A DNA stretch of 64,000 bases from Staphylococcus debuckii. Its GTDB lineage: Bacteria; Bacillota; Bacilli; Staphylococcales; Staphylococcaceae. This document shows positions 26,281-36,871 of this stretch, piece by piece (within the stretch, counting starts at the first letter, position 1; the number at the start of each line of letters is the position of its first letter). The stretch is from the NCBI RefSeq assembly GCF_003718735.1, contig NZ_CP033460.1, positions 1,612,001 to 1,676,000 on the forward strand, in the 5' to 3' direction. The notes under the pieces were generated by a model. The model was not told the DNA's origin, ran no database searches, and saw only the letters and a program-made list of their open reading frames with translations. A program made the position numbers and the translations under genes.

Positions 26281-27126
26281 TTAACTCCTTTTTTTAACTT
26301 TCACACGCAATGTTTGAATTGACATTGTGGCTACTAATATCAATACTAATAAGACTACAATAACACCGCCTGGCGATAAGTTGAGATAAAAAGCAATTAT
26401 TAATCCACCGATTACTGAAAGTTCACCTAATATTATACTTAAAATAATAAGTTGCTTAAATCCTTTAGTAATTCTCATAGCAATTGCAACGGGTAGTGTC
26501 ATGAGCGCGCTTACTAAGAGTATTCCTACTACTCGCATAGAAGCTGAAACTACCATAGCAACTATGACTATAAATAAGAACTGAATCCATTTTGGTATTC
26601 CGATAACTCTACTGTATTCTTCATCAAAAGAAAGAATAAATAACTCTTTATAAAAAGAAAAAATAAATACCATTACTATAATAGCTATGATAACTACAGT
26701 AATCATATCACTCAACGAAACAGCACTGATAGAACCAAATAGCAAAGCAACTAATTCTTGATTGAATCCATCAGCTAAGGATATAAATATCGCACTTAAA
26801 CCTATTCCTGCACTCATAATAATCGGGATAGCGATTTCTTGATAATTTTTATATGAAGTACGCAATTTTTCAATTAATAATGCACCCACTACTGCAAAAA
26901 GTATACCACCCCACATAGGGTTGATAGAAGCAAAAATCGGTGACAGAGTGGTCAGCAGCATTCCGAATGAAATACCGCCTAAAGTTACGTGACTTAAAGC
27001 GTCTGCAATTAACGACAATCTACGCACCACAATAAAAGCACCTATAAAGGGTGCGATAAAGCCGATAAGAATACCGCTGATAAGAGAGTACCTCATAAAA
27101 TCAAAGTTTAATAATGCATCAATCAT
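26281..27126 (-). CDS. Metal (zinc) ABC transporter permease
   Basis: This 281-residue ABC-3 family permease has about eight membrane helices (for example [24 protein letters not shown] and [18 protein letters not shown]). Its [17 protein letters not shown] motif near residue 37 is typical of zinc/manganese permeases (ZnuB/MreB). The start overlaps the stop of the ATPase gene (TAATG). The adjoining Zur gene and the Zur box point to zinc. No substrate-binding lipoprotein is in this operon; it must be encoded elsewhere, as in S. aureus. Confidence 0.92.
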   Translation of the reverse strand: MIDALLNFDFMRYSLISGILIGFIAPFIGAFIVVRRLSLIADALSHVTLGGISFGMLLTTLSPIFASINPMWGGILFAVVGALLIEKLRTSYKNYQEIAIPIIMSAGIGLSAIFISLADGFNQELVALLFGSISAVSLSDMITVVIIAIIVMVFIFSFYKELFILSFDEEYSRVIGIPKWIQFLFIVIVAMVVSASMRVVGILLVSALMTLPVAIAMRITKGFKQLIILSIILGELSVIGGLIIAFYLNLSPGGVIVVLLVLILVATMSIQTLRVKVKKRS

Positions 27127-27896
27127 TAGTTACAGCACTCCCTTTCGTGTTGATGGTCCACAAATTTAATAGGATAGCCGTAAATCTTAGAAATCTCAAC
27201 TTGATCTAATGATTTAAATTCTTTTGCAGAACCGTGGAAATGCAAATGTTTATTTAAACATGCAACTTGTGTCGCTGTATCAACTACAACTCCGATATCA
27301 TGTGTAACTAAAATTATGGTTACACCCTCTTGTTTCAATTGTTCTAATGTTTCATAAAACTCGCTTACATGTTTTGCATCAATGCCGTTAGTCGGTTCAT
27401 CTAGTATGAGGACAGACGGATCCGAAATAAGCGCACGGGCAATTAACACACGCTGCTGCTGTCCCCCTGATAATTCAGCGATATTTTTATGAAGCAGAAA
27501 TTCGATGTTTAAGCGTTTCAATATATCTTTAACCTTCTGCACATCTTTCTTATTAAACCATTGAAACAAGTGTTTTTGTTTAGTTAGACCGCTTAGAACT
27601 ACTTCTTTAACGCTGGCTGGAAATCCAGCATTAAAAGCAGAAGCTTTTTGAGAAACATAACTGATTTTTAAATCAGAAGCTTTTCTTTGATATTTAATAC
27701 CATCTATGTACATCTCGCCTGTTTGTAGAGGTAATAATCCCAGCATAACTTTAAGTAATGTAGATTTACCTGCGCCATTTGGCCCTACAATTGCTAAGAA
27801 GTCACCTTTATAAATTTTAATATTAATATTTTCTAATACTTTTTTTGTATCAAAATGGTAATTGATATTTTTCAATTCAAATACAGGAGTTGTCAT
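27126..27896 (-). CDS. Metal (zinc) ABC transporter ATP-binding protein
   Basis: This 256-residue ATPase has Walker A GPNGAGKSTLLKV (about residue 39), Q-loop region YVSQKASAFN, ABC signature LSGGQQQRVLIARAL (about 142), Walker B VLILDEPTNGID and the H-loop ILVTHDIGV. The C-terminal end has VDHQHERECCN, a His/Cys-rich tail that could bind metal. It is the first gene of the ATPase-permease-zur operon (mreA-mreB-zur in S. aureus). Expression should be repressed by Zur at 27939-27960. Confidence 0.92.
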   Translation of the reverse strand: MTTPVFELKNINYHFDTKKVLENINIKIYKGDFLAIVGPNGAGKSTLLKVMLGLLPLQTGEMYIDGIKYQRKASDLKISYVSQKASAFNAGFPASVKEVVLSGLTKQKHLFQWFNKKDVQKVKDILKRLNIEFLLHKNIAELSGGQQQRVLIARALISDPSVLILDEPTNGIDAKHVSEFYETLEQLKQEGVTIILVTHDIGVVVDTATQVACLNKHLHFHGSAKEFKSLDQVEISKIYGYPIKFVDHQHERECCN

Positions 27897-27913
27897 GATT
27901 TCACCTCGCTACA

Positions 27914-27942
27914 AATATAACCTTGTTTTCTAATTATGTAAA
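27914..27942 (-). promoter_or_regulatory. Predicted promoter of the zinc transporter-zur operon
   Basis: TTTACA (27937-27942) and TATATT (27914-27919) on the minus strand, 17 nt apart, lie just upstream of the ATPase gene. The -35 box overlaps the Zur box, so repressor binding would exclude RNA polymerase. Confidence 0.7.
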
Positions 27943-27960
27943 TTGTAATGCTTACGATTA
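27939..27960. promoter_or_regulatory. Zur box
   Basis: The plus strand reads TAAATTGTAATGCTTACGATTA, which I give as TAAATTGTAAT and GCTTACGATTA: an imperfect inverted repeat centred on the AT/GC junction. It matches the Gram-positive Zur operator, which I recall as TCGTAATNATTACGA within flanking AT. It overlaps the -35 box of the operon that encodes Zur itself. Confidence 0.85.
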
Positions 27961-27973
27961 AGACGCTAAAATA

Positions 27974-28023
27974 AGAGCGGGACTGAAATAATATTCATTT
28001 AATTTATTTCAACGTCCCACTCT
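27974..28023 (-). terminator. Terminator of the nfo operon
   Basis: The arms AGAGTGGGAC and GTCCCGCTCT enclose an inner AAATAAA/TTTATTT stem; on the minus strand TTATTTTA follows. It lies 13 nt after the nfo stop and just upstream of the Zur box, insulating the zinc operon. It shares its inner motif with the hairpins at 232-277 and 8441-8500. Confidence 0.8.
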
Positions 28024-28035
28024 AATAACAGCATC

Positions 28036-28926
28036 TTATTCAGCCATAATGATCTCTTTCATATTAGGATTAAATGTTTGGGATTCTAACATTTCGATTT
28101 CGTGTTTATACGGAGGTCGCTTATTTTTTTTATCTTCTCCTACGAATGGTGTCTCTAAGATTTTCGGAATATCTTCAAACACTTCATGATGTACGATGTA
28201 GTTTAAAGCATCAAATCCGATATGGCCAAAACCAATATTTTCATGGCGGTCTTTATGAGCGCCTATTTCATTTTTACTGTCATTCAAATGCAACACTTTG
28301 ATTCTATCTAATCCTATTATTTTATCGAATTCTTCTAAAACAGAATCAAAATCATCTTTAACTTTATAACCAGCGTCATGCGTATGACATGTATCAAAAC
28401 AAATAGAAAGCCGTTCGTTATGGTTTACGCCATCTATGATTTGTGCAAGTTCTTCGAAAGTTCTTCCGACTTCTGAACCTTTACCAGCCATCGTTTCTAA
28501 TGCAATACGTACATCATTTTCATTTGTTAATACTTCATTAAGTCCTTCGATAATTTTTTTGATTCCTGCTTCTGAACCTGCACCAACATGCGAACCAGGA
28601 TGTAAAACAATATCTTTAGCTCCGATTGCTTCAGTACGTTCAATTTCTTTTTGTAAAAAGTCTACGCCTAGCTCAAATACATGCGGCTTTTGAGTATTAG
28701 CAATATTAATGATATAAGGCGCATGGACAACTATGTTTGATAAGCCATATTCTTTCATTGCTTCATGTCCAGCTTCGATATTTAAATCTTCAATTGCTTT
28801 ACGACGCGTATTTTGAGGAGCGCCTGTATATATCATAAATGTTTTTTCATTTAAACGATGTGCTTCTTCTGCAGAACCTTGCAACATTTTTTTGCCATTC
28901 ATGGAAACGTGAGAACCTATTAACAC
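28036..28926 (-). CDS. nfo: Deoxyribonuclease IV (AP endonuclease)
   Basis: Nfo cuts DNA 5' of abasic sites and removes blocked 3' ends in base excision repair. The 296-residue TIM-barrel protein has the trinuclear zinc ligands spread over [12 protein letters not shown] (about 67), [14 protein letters not shown] (about 106), [13 protein letters not shown] (about 143), [12 protein letters not shown] (about 177) and [20 protein letters not shown] (about 213). The start is GTG at 28926 with AAGGTGG upstream. It follows cshB by 18 nt. Confidence 0.96.
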   Translation of the reverse strand: MLIGSHVSMNGKKMLQGSAEEAHRLNEKTFMIYTGAPQNTRRKAIEDLNIEAGHEAMKEYGLSNIVVHAPYIINIANTQKPHVFELGVDFLQKEIERTEAIGAKDIVLHPGSHVGAGSEAGIKKIIEGLNEVLTNENDVRIALETMAGKGSEVGRTFEELAQIIDGVNHNERLSICFDTCHTHDAGYKVKDDFDSVLEEFDKIIGLDRIKVLHLNDSKNEIGAHKDRHENIGFGHIGFDALNYIVHHEVFEDIPKILETPFVGEDKKNKRPPYKHEIEMLESQTFNPNMKEIIMAE

Positions 28927-28943
28927 TTTTATCCACCTTACCC

Positions 28944-30284
28944 TTATCTATTTTTACGTTGTTCTTTATTTTTGCGTTTACTATATTGTTTTCGCTCTTG
29001 GCGTTTTAAGTTTTCTAATTCTTTTTTAAACTTTTTCTTATAACCAGGTTTAACTTTTTTCTTGTTGCCGCGTTTAATTTTACGTTTAACTTGAGTTGTT
29101 AAATGATCATCTTTATTTTCACGCGTTTTTCGAGTATTATGCGCCTTAATAGGCACTATTTCTCCATTTTTAATATCTACATCTTCAAAATGATAGCCTT
29201 TTTCTTCGATGTCGTTTATCAAGTCTTCTTCATCTGGTGTGAACAACGTGAAAGCTTCACCTTTGTATTGACCTCGGCCAGTTCGTCCTACGCGGTGAGT
29301 AAAGAAATCAATATCTTTAGGTACATCAAAATTGATGACATGACTCACTCCTTCAATATCGATTCCTCTTGAAGCTAAATCACTTGCAATTACATATTGG
29401 AAATCTAAATTTCTAATGCGTTTCATTTGTTGTTTGCGCTCACGTGGGGATAATCCACCATGAATCATACCGATTTTTAATCCATCAGCTATAAGTTCTT
29501 CTGCCAGCTCATCTGCATTTTCTCTGCTATTGCAAAAAATGATACATAAATAAGGATTTAATATTTTTATTAAGGACTTAGTCTTATCAACTTTCGCCGC
29601 ACCTTTTGTTGGAATTAGGTAAAAGTCAATATTTTTCTTATTTTGCGTCTTATTATCGACTTCAATTAATTCTGGTTGATTCAAATATTTATTTAAAAAC
29701 GGATGTAAAGATTTAGGTATCGTTGCACTGAATACTGCGATATTCGCATCGTCTTCTAATCGAGCAGCGATATGGTCCACATCTTCAATTAAACCTAAAT
29801 CGATCATTAAGTCAGCTTCATCAACAACTAAGTAGTTTGCTAAATGTGTATGCAAAGTACCGTCTTTAGATAGATCGTTGATTCTAGTCGGTGTGCCAAT
29901 TACAAGTTGCGGTTGTATATTGCAACGCTGTTTATCTCTTTCAAAGTCAGTACCGCCGATGAATAAAGAAACTTTGACCTCCTTTTTAAATTCAGCTAAA
30001 TGCTGCGCGGCATTATTAAGCTGTTGAGCCAATTCTCTTGTTGGTGCAACTACAATCGCTTGAGGTTCTTGGATAGATGGATCAATACTTTGCATTAGTG
30101 GTAAAAGAAATGCGTGTGATTTACCTGTACCGGTTTGAGATTGTCCAATTATACTTGTCCCTTTTAAAATTTTAGGAATAACTCTTTGTTGGATTTCAGT
30201 TGGCTGATTAAAATTTAAATCTGAGACTGCTTCTATAAGCTGATCATCTAAATCAAATTGTTCAAATGGATGTTGTTTCGCCAT
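28944..30284 (-). CDS. cshB: DEAD-box RNA helicase CshB
   Basis: This ATP-dependent RNA helicase acts in RNA folding, ribosome biogenesis and cold adaptation. The 446-residue protein has the Q motif near residue 28 (FNQPTEIQQ), Walker [26 protein letters not shown] (motif II), FSATIPKSL (motif III, SAT), and [13 protein letters not shown] (motif VI). A strongly basic C-terminal tail ([19 protein letters not shown] ...) is likely RNA-binding. The protein corresponds to YqfR/CshB, conserved upstream of nfo in Firmicutes. AAGGAGGG precedes the ATG. Confidence 0.93.
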   Translation of the reverse strand: MAKQHPFEQFDLDDQLIEAVSDLNFNQPTEIQQRVIPKILKGTSIIGQSQTGTGKSHAFLLPLMQSIDPSIQEPQAIVVAPTRELAQQLNNAAQHLAEFKKEVKVSLFIGGTDFERDKQRCNIQPQLVIGTPTRINDLSKDGTLHTHLANYLVVDEADLMIDLGLIEDVDHIAARLEDDANIAVFSATIPKSLHPFLNKYLNQPELIEVDNKTQNKKNIDFYLIPTKGAAKVDKTKSLIKILNPYLCIIFCNSRENADELAEELIADGLKIGMIHGGLSPRERKQQMKRIRNLDFQYVIASDLASRGIDIEGVSHVINFDVPKDIDFFTHRVGRTGRGQYKGEAFTLFTPDEEDLINDIEEKGYHFEDVDIKNGEIVPIKAHNTRKTRENKDDHLTTQVKRKIKRGNKKKVKPGYKKKFKKELENLKRQERKQYSKRKNKEQRKNR

Positions 30285-30306
30285 TAGTAAATCCCTCCTT
30301 TTTTAT

Positions 30307-31401
30307 TTATACGTAGTTAAATGGATCTGTGTTTAAATCTGATGCAATTATCTTGAATGCTGGTTGATTCAACCATTCTTGCAATAAGTGTTTGAGTCCT
30401 TCTTTCATAACATATTCACTGTAGTGGTTAATATCAACTAAATTGATATTTTCTGTTTTTGCATCTAATGCGTCATGATGCTTAATATCTCCTGTCACAA
30501 AAACATCTGCACCTTTGTGTATAGCGTACTTTTCAAAACCAATACCAGAACCGCCGATAATAGCGACTTTGTTAATTAATGAATTGGGATTGCCTGTAAA
30601 TCTAACACTTGGCAAATTTAAAGCTTCTTTAGCATTGAGCGCAAACTCTTTTAAAGTTACTTGATTTTTTAAAGAACCTATTACTCCTAACCCTCTATCT
30701 ATCTGTTTAGTTAAAGGAATAAAATCGTAGACTGGGGTCTCGTAGGGATGCAATTCATTAATATAATACTCAGCTTGATGACGTTGATGATTTTGGATCA
30801 TAAATTCTAATTTTAATTCTGACACTGATTCTATCTCATTGAGATTTCCAATATGAGGATTTGCTTCGCCTATTGGTTTGAATTGTCCTTCGCCTACAGT
30901 TGAAAAGAAACAATGTTCATAATTGCCTTCTGAAGCAAAGCCGGCTTGACTCATTTTTTCTTTAAAGTCGACAGCATTTTCTTTTGGAATAAAGACTTGT
31001 ACCTTATAATAATTTGTAAACTGAGGTTCAAGAATAGTCGTATTATAAATATCAAGTGTTTGAGCCAACATTGCATTGACACCATGTTGATATACATCTA
31101 AATTTGTATGAAGTGCAATTAACTGGACATCGTGTTGAATAATACGTCTTATGATAGTTCCATAACCACTTTCGTTAACATTGCTGATACCTTTAAAAAT
31201 CAGAGGATGGTGAGCAATTATTGTATTGACATTATTGTTGATTGCTTCGTCCACGATTTCTGCTGTACAATCTAATGTTGTTAAAATTCCCGTAACTTCT
31301 TTTTCTTTATCTCCAATAAGCAAACCTACATTATCCCATTCTTCAGCTGATGAAAAAGGGACGTGCTGATTAATAATATTTAGTAATTCTGAAGTTTTCA
31401 T
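30307..31401 (-). CDS. Nif3-like dinuclear metal centre hexameric protein (YqfO)
   Basis: The 364-residue protein has the two-part Nif3 domain (about 1-120 and 265-364) split by a PII-like insertion, as in Bacillus YqfO and S. aureus SA1388. Metal-binding residues are in EEWDNVGLLIGD, TIIAHHPLIFKGIS (HH) and DINHYSEYVMKEGLKHLL near the end. Members form toroidal hexamers; the function is not settled (GTP cyclohydrolase-like and metal-trafficking roles have been proposed). It overlaps trmK by 4 nt (ATGA), so the pair is translationally coupled. Confidence 0.9.
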   Translation of the reverse strand: MKTSELLNIINQHVPFSSAEEWDNVGLLIGDKEKEVTGILTTLDCTAEIVDEAINNNVNTIIAHHPLIFKGISNVNESGYGTIIRRIIQHDVQLIALHTNLDVYQHGVNAMLAQTLDIYNTTILEPQFTNYYKVQVFIPKENAVDFKEKMSQAGFASEGNYEHCFFSTVGEGQFKPIGEANPHIGNLNEIESVSELKLEFMIQNHQRHQAEYYINELHPYETPVYDFIPLTKQIDRGLGVIGSLKNQVTLKEFALNAKEALNLPSVRFTGNPNSLINKVAIIGGSGIGFEKYAIHKGADVFVTGDIKHHDALDAKTENINLVDINHYSEYVMKEGLKHLLQEWLNQPAFKIIASDLNTDPFNYV

Positions 31402-32072
31402 TTTAACACCTCTTGAATCATTTTAATTTCGTTATTAATCTCTGATAATCTGTGGCTGTGTTTATTGCTGTCTAGATTACTTTTTATATTTTCCAAAGCT
31501 TCTAATTCTCTATTCCATTTTTTAAAGAATGAATCACTCTTTTGTCTTAATAGGATAGGACCGAATTTCAAATCGTATACATCCGTATCTTCGTTACCAA
31601 ATTCAGCGACGACTATTTCATAGATATGTCCTTTCTCTTCAATTAGCGCTTCATCAATAATATGATAGTCAATTTGATGTAGTACTTTTCGCAGGGTATA
31701 GGTCTGAATATTACTTTGTAAAATGAGACGCGGATGGTTTTTTAATTTTGATTTACCATTCTCAATAATCGAAGCGATAAGAGGTCCGCCCATACCGCAA
31801 ATAGTGATAGAATCTATTTTATTATTTTCTTCAATAACTTCTAGCCCATTGCCAAGTTTAACATCAATACTTTGATTTAGCCCGTATTTTTCGACATTTA
31901 ATCGAGCTGCTTCAAATGGTCCTCTAACAACTTCTCCTGCAATAACAGCTTGGCAAAGTTCGTTTTGAATAGCATAAATCGGCAAGTAAGCGTGGTCGGA
32001 TCCAATATCGGCAAGTAACTGTCCTTTAATATATTGGCTGACTGCTTGTAACCTTTGATTAAGTGCAATCAT
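31398..32072 (-). CDS. trmK: tRNA (adenine22-N1)-methyltransferase TrmK
   Basis: TrmK methylates A22 in the D-loop region of tRNA. The 224-residue protein has a Rossmann methyltransferase core: LADIGSDHAYLPIYA (motif I, about residue 19), VIAGEVVRGPFEAA and ITICGMGGPLIASII. The C-terminal half is a coiled coil. I start at ATG 32072, with AGGAG 8 nt upstream, rather than the in-frame TTG at 32078. It is conserved next to sigA in Firmicutes, though the structured RNA at 32094-32209 separates them. Confidence 0.92.
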   Translation of the reverse strand: MIALNQRLQAVSQYIKGQLLADIGSDHAYLPIYAIQNELCQAVIAGEVVRGPFEAARLNVEKYGLNQSIDVKLGNGLEVIEENNKIDSITICGMGGPLIASIIENGKSKLKNHPRLILQSNIQTYTLRKVLHQIDYHIIDEALIEEKGHIYEIVVAEFGNEDTDVYDLKFGPILLRQKSDSFFKKWNRELEALENIKSNLDSNKHSHRLSEINNEIKMIQEVLK

Positions 32073-32093
32073 CTTCAATTCTCCTCTGAATAA

Positions 32094-32209
32094 TAAAAAA
32101 AGCGAAACAATATAACCGGTATGTTTGTCTGCAAGTACAATACATGCATAAGAAGAGACTCTTAACTAAGACCTTCTGAGCCAAACATATTCAGCTTATT
32201 GTCTCGCTT
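32094..32209 (-). ncRNA. Structured RNA with terminator-like tail between sigA and trmK
   Basis: On the minus strand, immediately after the sigA stop, AAGCGAGACAATA pairs with TATTGTTTCGCTT (13 bp, one wobble) and TATGTTTG pairs with CAAACATA after a symmetric internal loop. Two apical hairpins follow: AGAAG...CTTCT with inner TCTTA/TAAGA, and GCATGTA/TACTTGC around TTG. The outer stem ends in TTTTTTT. It is at least the sigA terminator, and its size and branching suggest a trans-acting or processed small RNA. No known family was recognised. Confidence 0.65.
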
Positions 32210-32221
32210 AAATTTACATAA

Positions 32222-33397
<1,176 letters not shown>

Positions 33398-33415
33398 TTA
33401 ATTACTCATAACACA

Positions 33416-35185
33416 TTATTTCATTCTATTCTTATTCATATTAACTATTTTCTCTAAATAGTATTTTTGTAGCTCCATATCACCAATGCGAGCTGCTTCT
33501 CTTAATTTTTCATTCAGGGTATCTGAAGTTTCACCATTACGATTATCAGTGATAATATTAATGTAATCTTGCAACTCATATTCATAGGGATTCCTATTTA
33601 ACAAAAGATTTTCAAGTGAAATCAATGTTTCTCTATCAGCTTCTTGATTACTATATAATAAAGCGGTACTTAAATCATAATGTTCATTTTCAGAATAATA
33701 GTCGTGCAAAATATTAAATATACTCTTAAAATGACTATTTGTAAAGTCATCTGATTCAATTTCTTTATTATAATCCAAAAAAACATCTTTGCTAAACATG
33801 AAATGTTTTAGTAATTTACGCTCAGCATCTTCCTTTTTACTAAACTGTTGTTTTTCGAAAGTTGGAATTGGCATTTTCGCTTCATTATACTGTGGAGAAT
33901 GTAGAGCCACTTCATTATTTAGACTATCAAAACTTACTTTAAACAATTCAGAAACGTCTTGCAATACTTTTTTTTGTAAAATGCTTGATTGCATCAGTGA
34001 AATATCATCTGTAATCTCTTTTAGATACTTTTCATATGCCATATCATTATGTTCAATTTCATCTTTATGCAAATTCACTTTATATAAAACGAAAGCTTTT
34101 CTTTCATGATCCAAATAAGTTCTAAACGCTTCATCACCATATTTAGCAATGTACTCATCTGGGTCCATTTTGGACGGCATCTGTACAACAAATACATTCA
34201 AGCCTTGCTGTAATAAATTTTGCCCAGTTTTCAAAGTAGCTTCTTGCCCTGCAAAGTCACCGTCAAACAATAAAGTTACGTTTGAAGTTAATTTCTTTAT
34301 AAAAGAAATATGTTCTTGCGAAATTTGTGTGCCCATGCTCGCTACTACTTGCTTTATACCTGCTTGATCAGCTTTAATAACATCCATGAACCCTTCAAGT
34401 AAAATGAGTTCGTTTTTTTGACGAATTGTTCTTCTCGCTCTATCAACGTTATACAGTAATTTTCTTTTTTGGAAAATTGGAGTTTCTGGGCTATTTAAAT
34501 ATTTCGGCTCTTGATTTTTGTATGTTCGTCCAGAATAGCCTACTGTACGCCCTTGAGCATTTTTCAGAGGGAACATGATACGATCTCTAAATCGATCATA
34601 ATAACTGAAGTTTTCTTCGTTTCTGGAAAGCAATCCTGCTTCATATGCGAGTTCAATATCGTAACCTTTTTTCTGCAAGAAGTCATGGCAGAAATGAGAA
34701 TTATCAGGTGCGTAACCAATTTTTCTTTCGTTTAGTAATTCTTCTGTAAATCCTCTAGACTTTAAATAATCTAGTGCTTCTTCTCCTTCAACGGTTTTCA
34801 TAAGAACATAATGATAATATTCTTGCATTAACTCATGCATTTTAATCATCATCAAGTCATCAGAAGCAATTTGGTTTTGAGCATCGGAATCATTGACGTC
34901 TATTTTTATATTTACCCTTTCTCCAAGCTCTTTAACAGCTTCCACGAATGAAACGCCTTTAATTTCTTGCGTAAATTGGAAAACATTGCCTCCTTTTTTA
35001 CAACCGAAACAATGGCAGATTTGCTTATCTTCAGAAACAGTGAATGAAGGAGTTTTTTCATCATGAAAAGGACACAAGCCTATATAATTGCGTCCCCTTT
35101 TTTCTAATTTCACATATTCACTTACAAGATCTAATATATCCGTTTTATCTTTAATTTCATTTATTACTGATTGTTCAATTCGCAA
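33416..35185 (-). CDS. dnaG: DNA primase
   Basis: DnaG makes the RNA primers for lagging-strand synthesis. The 589-residue protein has the N-terminal CHC2 zinc finger ([11 protein letters not shown] ... CHCFGC, about residues 31-55), the TOPRIM core ([16 protein letters not shown] and [11 protein letters not shown], about 260-320) and a C-terminal DnaB-interacting domain. The start is TTG at 35185 ([16 protein letters not shown]), with GGTGG 6 nt upstream; it matches the N-terminus of S. aureus DnaG. Upstream ATGs in frame would add a segment without homology. Confidence 0.95.
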   Translation of the reverse strand: MRIEQSVINEIKDKTDILDLVSEYVKLEKRGRNYIGLCPFHDEKTPSFTVSEDKQICHCFGCKKGGNVFQFTQEIKGVSFVEAVKELGERVNIKIDVNDSDAQNQIASDDLMMIKMHELMQEYYHYVLMKTVEGEEALDYLKSRGFTEELLNERKIGYAPDNSHFCHDFLQKKGYDIELAYEAGLLSRNEENFSYYDRFRDRIMFPLKNAQGRTVGYSGRTYKNQEPKYLNSPETPIFQKRKLLYNVDRARRTIRQKNELILLEGFMDVIKADQAGIKQVVASMGTQISQEHISFIKKLTSNVTLLFDGDFAGQEATLKTGQNLLQQGLNVFVVQMPSKMDPDEYIAKYGDEAFRTYLDHERKAFVLYKVNLHKDEIEHNDMAYEKYLKEITDDISLMQSSILQKKVLQDVSELFKVSFDSLNNEVALHSPQYNEAKMPIPTFEKQQFSKKEDAERKLLKHFMFSKDVFLDYNKEIESDDFTNSHFKSIFNILHDYYSENEHYDLSTALLYSNQEADRETLISLENLLLNRNPYEYELQDYINIITDNRNGETSDTLNEKLREAARIGDMELQKYYLEKIVNMNKNRMK

Positions 35186-35260
35186 TCTAACCACCTGCAT
35201 AGATTTAGTCATATTATTATATCATTTTATTTATAAATGAGAAGTAATTTGCTCGAATTA

Positions 35261-35293
35261 ATGAAACGCTGATAGCAGTACCAGCGTTTTCAT
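35261..35293 (-). terminator. Inverted repeat after ppsR
   Basis: ATGAAAACGCTG and CAGCGTTTCAT on the minus strand form an 11-bp stem with a one-base bulge around a 10-nt loop, about 12 nt after the ppsR stop. The sequence after the stem (TAATTCG) has no real T-run, so it is a weak terminator at best. Confidence 0.4.
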
Positions 35294-35305
35294 CGATTAT
35301 TACGA

Positions 35306-36127
35306 TTAATTCATTTTATTTTGCTCAATAATATACATAATATCATTTGCGGTTTCTTCAATCGCTTTATCGGAGACATCAATTACCGGACAACCGATTT
35401 TCTTAACGATATTATTAAAATAGTCGAGTTCTTCTTGAATACGCTGACCTGTTGCATATCTTGCTGAATCTCCAAGTCCTAACTGTTTCAAGCGTTCTTT
35501 TCTGATTTTATTCAACTTTTCTTCGCTTATTTTCAAAGCCACACATTTTTTTGGATCAATATCAAATAGTGCTTCAGGTGGATTTATTTCAGGAACAATA
35601 GGTATATTCATTACCTTATATCGTTTATGCGCTAAAAATTGCGACAAAGGCGTTTTTGATGTGCGAGAAATACCAAGAAGAACAATATCAGCTTTTGGTA
35701 AGCCCTTTGGATCTTTACCATCATCATATTTTACCGCAAATTCGATTGCCTCGATTTTTTTAAAATATGCTTCATCAAGTTTATGCACAATACCAGGCTC
35801 GCAATAAGGCTGCTCATCGATTTTATCTGTGAGAATACTCATTAATGGTCCCATGATATCGACATGTTTAATTTTATTTTCTGCTAATCTTTCTTCCATA
35901 TATTGTTTGATTTCTGGTTTTACTAAAGTAAACACTACAATATTCAATTCGTTTTCTTTAGCAACGTCTATCACTTCATCCACGTTTTCTTTTGTTTCAA
36001 TATATGGATAGCGTACGATTTCACTTTTAAAGTTTTTGGAGCTGAATTGAGAAACACACGCTTTTGCAACTTGTTCTGCAGTTTCCCCTACTGAATCAGA
36101 TGCAATAATTATTTTTATCTTTTGCAT
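35306..36127 (-). CDS. ppsR: Pyruvate, phosphate dikinase regulatory protein (PPDK/PEPS kinase-phosphotransferase)
   Basis: This DUF299 family enzyme phosphorylates and dephosphorylates pyruvate phosphate dikinase on a threonine, using ADP. The 273-residue protein has [23 protein letters not shown] at the N-terminus and the P-loop-like signature [26 protein letters not shown] near residue 149, both typical of the family (YqfL). The start is ATG 36127 with AGGTG 9 nt upstream. It follows ccpN closely; the same pair in Bacillus links it to gluconeogenic control. Confidence 0.93.
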   Translation of the reverse strand: MQKIKIIIASDSVGETAEQVAKACVSQFSSKNFKSEIVRYPYIETKENVDEVIDVAKENELNIVVFTLVKPEIKQYMEERLAENKIKHVDIMGPLMSILTDKIDEQPYCEPGIVHKLDEAYFKKIEAIEFAVKYDDGKDPKGLPKADIVLLGISRTSKTPLSQFLAHKRYKVMNIPIVPEINPPEALFDIDPKKCVALKISEEKLNKIRKERLKQLGLGDSARYATGQRIQEELDYFNNIVKKIGCPVIDVSDKAIEETANDIMYIIEQNKMN

Positions 36128-36139
36128 TAATATATTCAC

Positions 36140-36763
36140 CTACTCGTCAAAAATAGATACAAATAACTTGGTTATTGTTGTTTTAGATACACGGCCGATA
36201 ACTTCTAGCTTGCCATTATCTTTTCCTCTTACGATAGGTATAGAATCAATTTCTTTTTCTATCATTAATTGGGCTGCTAATACGACTAAATCGTTTTCTT
36301 TAACATACGTCAAATTTGGCATGCGTGTCATTATAACACTGACTGGCATCGTATGTATATCTTTACCAATCATCGATGCTCTCAATAAATCCTTTCTCGA
36401 ACAAACCCCGATAAAATCATTGTTTGGATTTACAATAAATAAAGTGCTGACATCTTCAAGAAAGATAGTACAAATCGCTTCGTACACTGTTATATCACTT
36501 TTTAGTATTATGGGGAGTGATTGATAATCCTTTACTATATATTCTCTTAATTTCTCAGTCAACAATTGGTTAGTTGACTTACCGGAATAAAAATAACCTA
36601 CGCGCGGTCTGGCTTCTAAAAAACCAGACATAGTAAGTATGGCTAAATCAGGTCTAAGTGTAGCTCTAGTCAAACTTAGTTGTTCAGCAATTTTCTCTCC
36701 AGTGATTGGCCCATTATGTTTTACGATTTCAACTATTTCACTTTGCCTATTACTCAGTTCTAT
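36140..36763 (-). CDS. ccpN: CcpN-like transcriptional repressor with CBS domains, non-canonical start
   Basis: CcpN represses gluconeogenic genes in glucose. The protein has an N-terminal helix-turn-helix (SEIVEIVKHNGPITGEK ... TRATLRPDLAILTMSGFLEARPRVGYFYSG) and two CBS domains (about 80-135 and 145-205, with CSRKDLLRASM and VIGRVSKTTITKLFVSIF). A full HTH needs a start before the TTG at 36673. The in-frame sequence runs from TGA (36772-36770) through AGA CAT to ATA GAA CTG AGT, with no ATG, GTG or TTG. ATA at 36763 lies 9 nt after GGGG and gives 207 aa. I take it as the likely start; CTG at 36757 is the alternative. Confidence 0.85.
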   Translation of the reverse strand: MELSNRQSEIVEIVKHNGPITGEKIAEQLSLTRATLRPDLAILTMSGFLEARPRVGYFYSGKSTNQLLTEKLREYIVKDYQSLPIILKSDITVYEAICTIFLEDVSTLFIVNPNNDFIGVCSRKDLLRASMIGKDIHTMPVSVIMTRMPNLTYVKENDLVVLAAQLMIEKEIDSIPIVRGKDNGKLEVIGRVSKTTITKLFVSIFDE

Positions 36764-36793
36764 ATGTCTTCACCCCTTCACACTTACTTTCTT

Positions 36794-36822
36794 ATTATAA
36801 CTTGATTTGTTTTGTCCTACAA
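36794..36822 (-). promoter_or_regulatory. Predicted SigA promoter of ccpN
   Basis: TTGTAG (36817-36822) and a perfect TATAAT (36794-36799) on the minus strand are 17 nt apart. The likely transcript would start near 36787, leaving about 24 nt before the ATA codon. This short leader contains no ATG, which supports the unusual start. Confidence 0.7.
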
Positions 36823-36836
36823 ATGTATGTATTTAC

Positions 36837-36865
36837 TTGTATTTAATTATTCGATGCATTAGAAT
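36837..36865 (+). promoter_or_regulatory. Predicted SigA promoter of glyS
   Basis: TTGTAT (36837-36842) and TAGAAT (36860-36865) are 17 nt apart on the plus strand. The T-box leader begins about 7 nt downstream. It is divergent from the ccpN promoter, with the two -35 boxes only 14 nt apart. Confidence 0.65.
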
Positions 36866-36871
36866 GAATAT

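Noticed and set aside
36673..36763. ccpN as a truncated pseudogene
   Set aside because: The sequence coding for the first half of the helix-turn-helix is complete, in frame and conserved; only the start codon is unusual. The CBS domains are intact.
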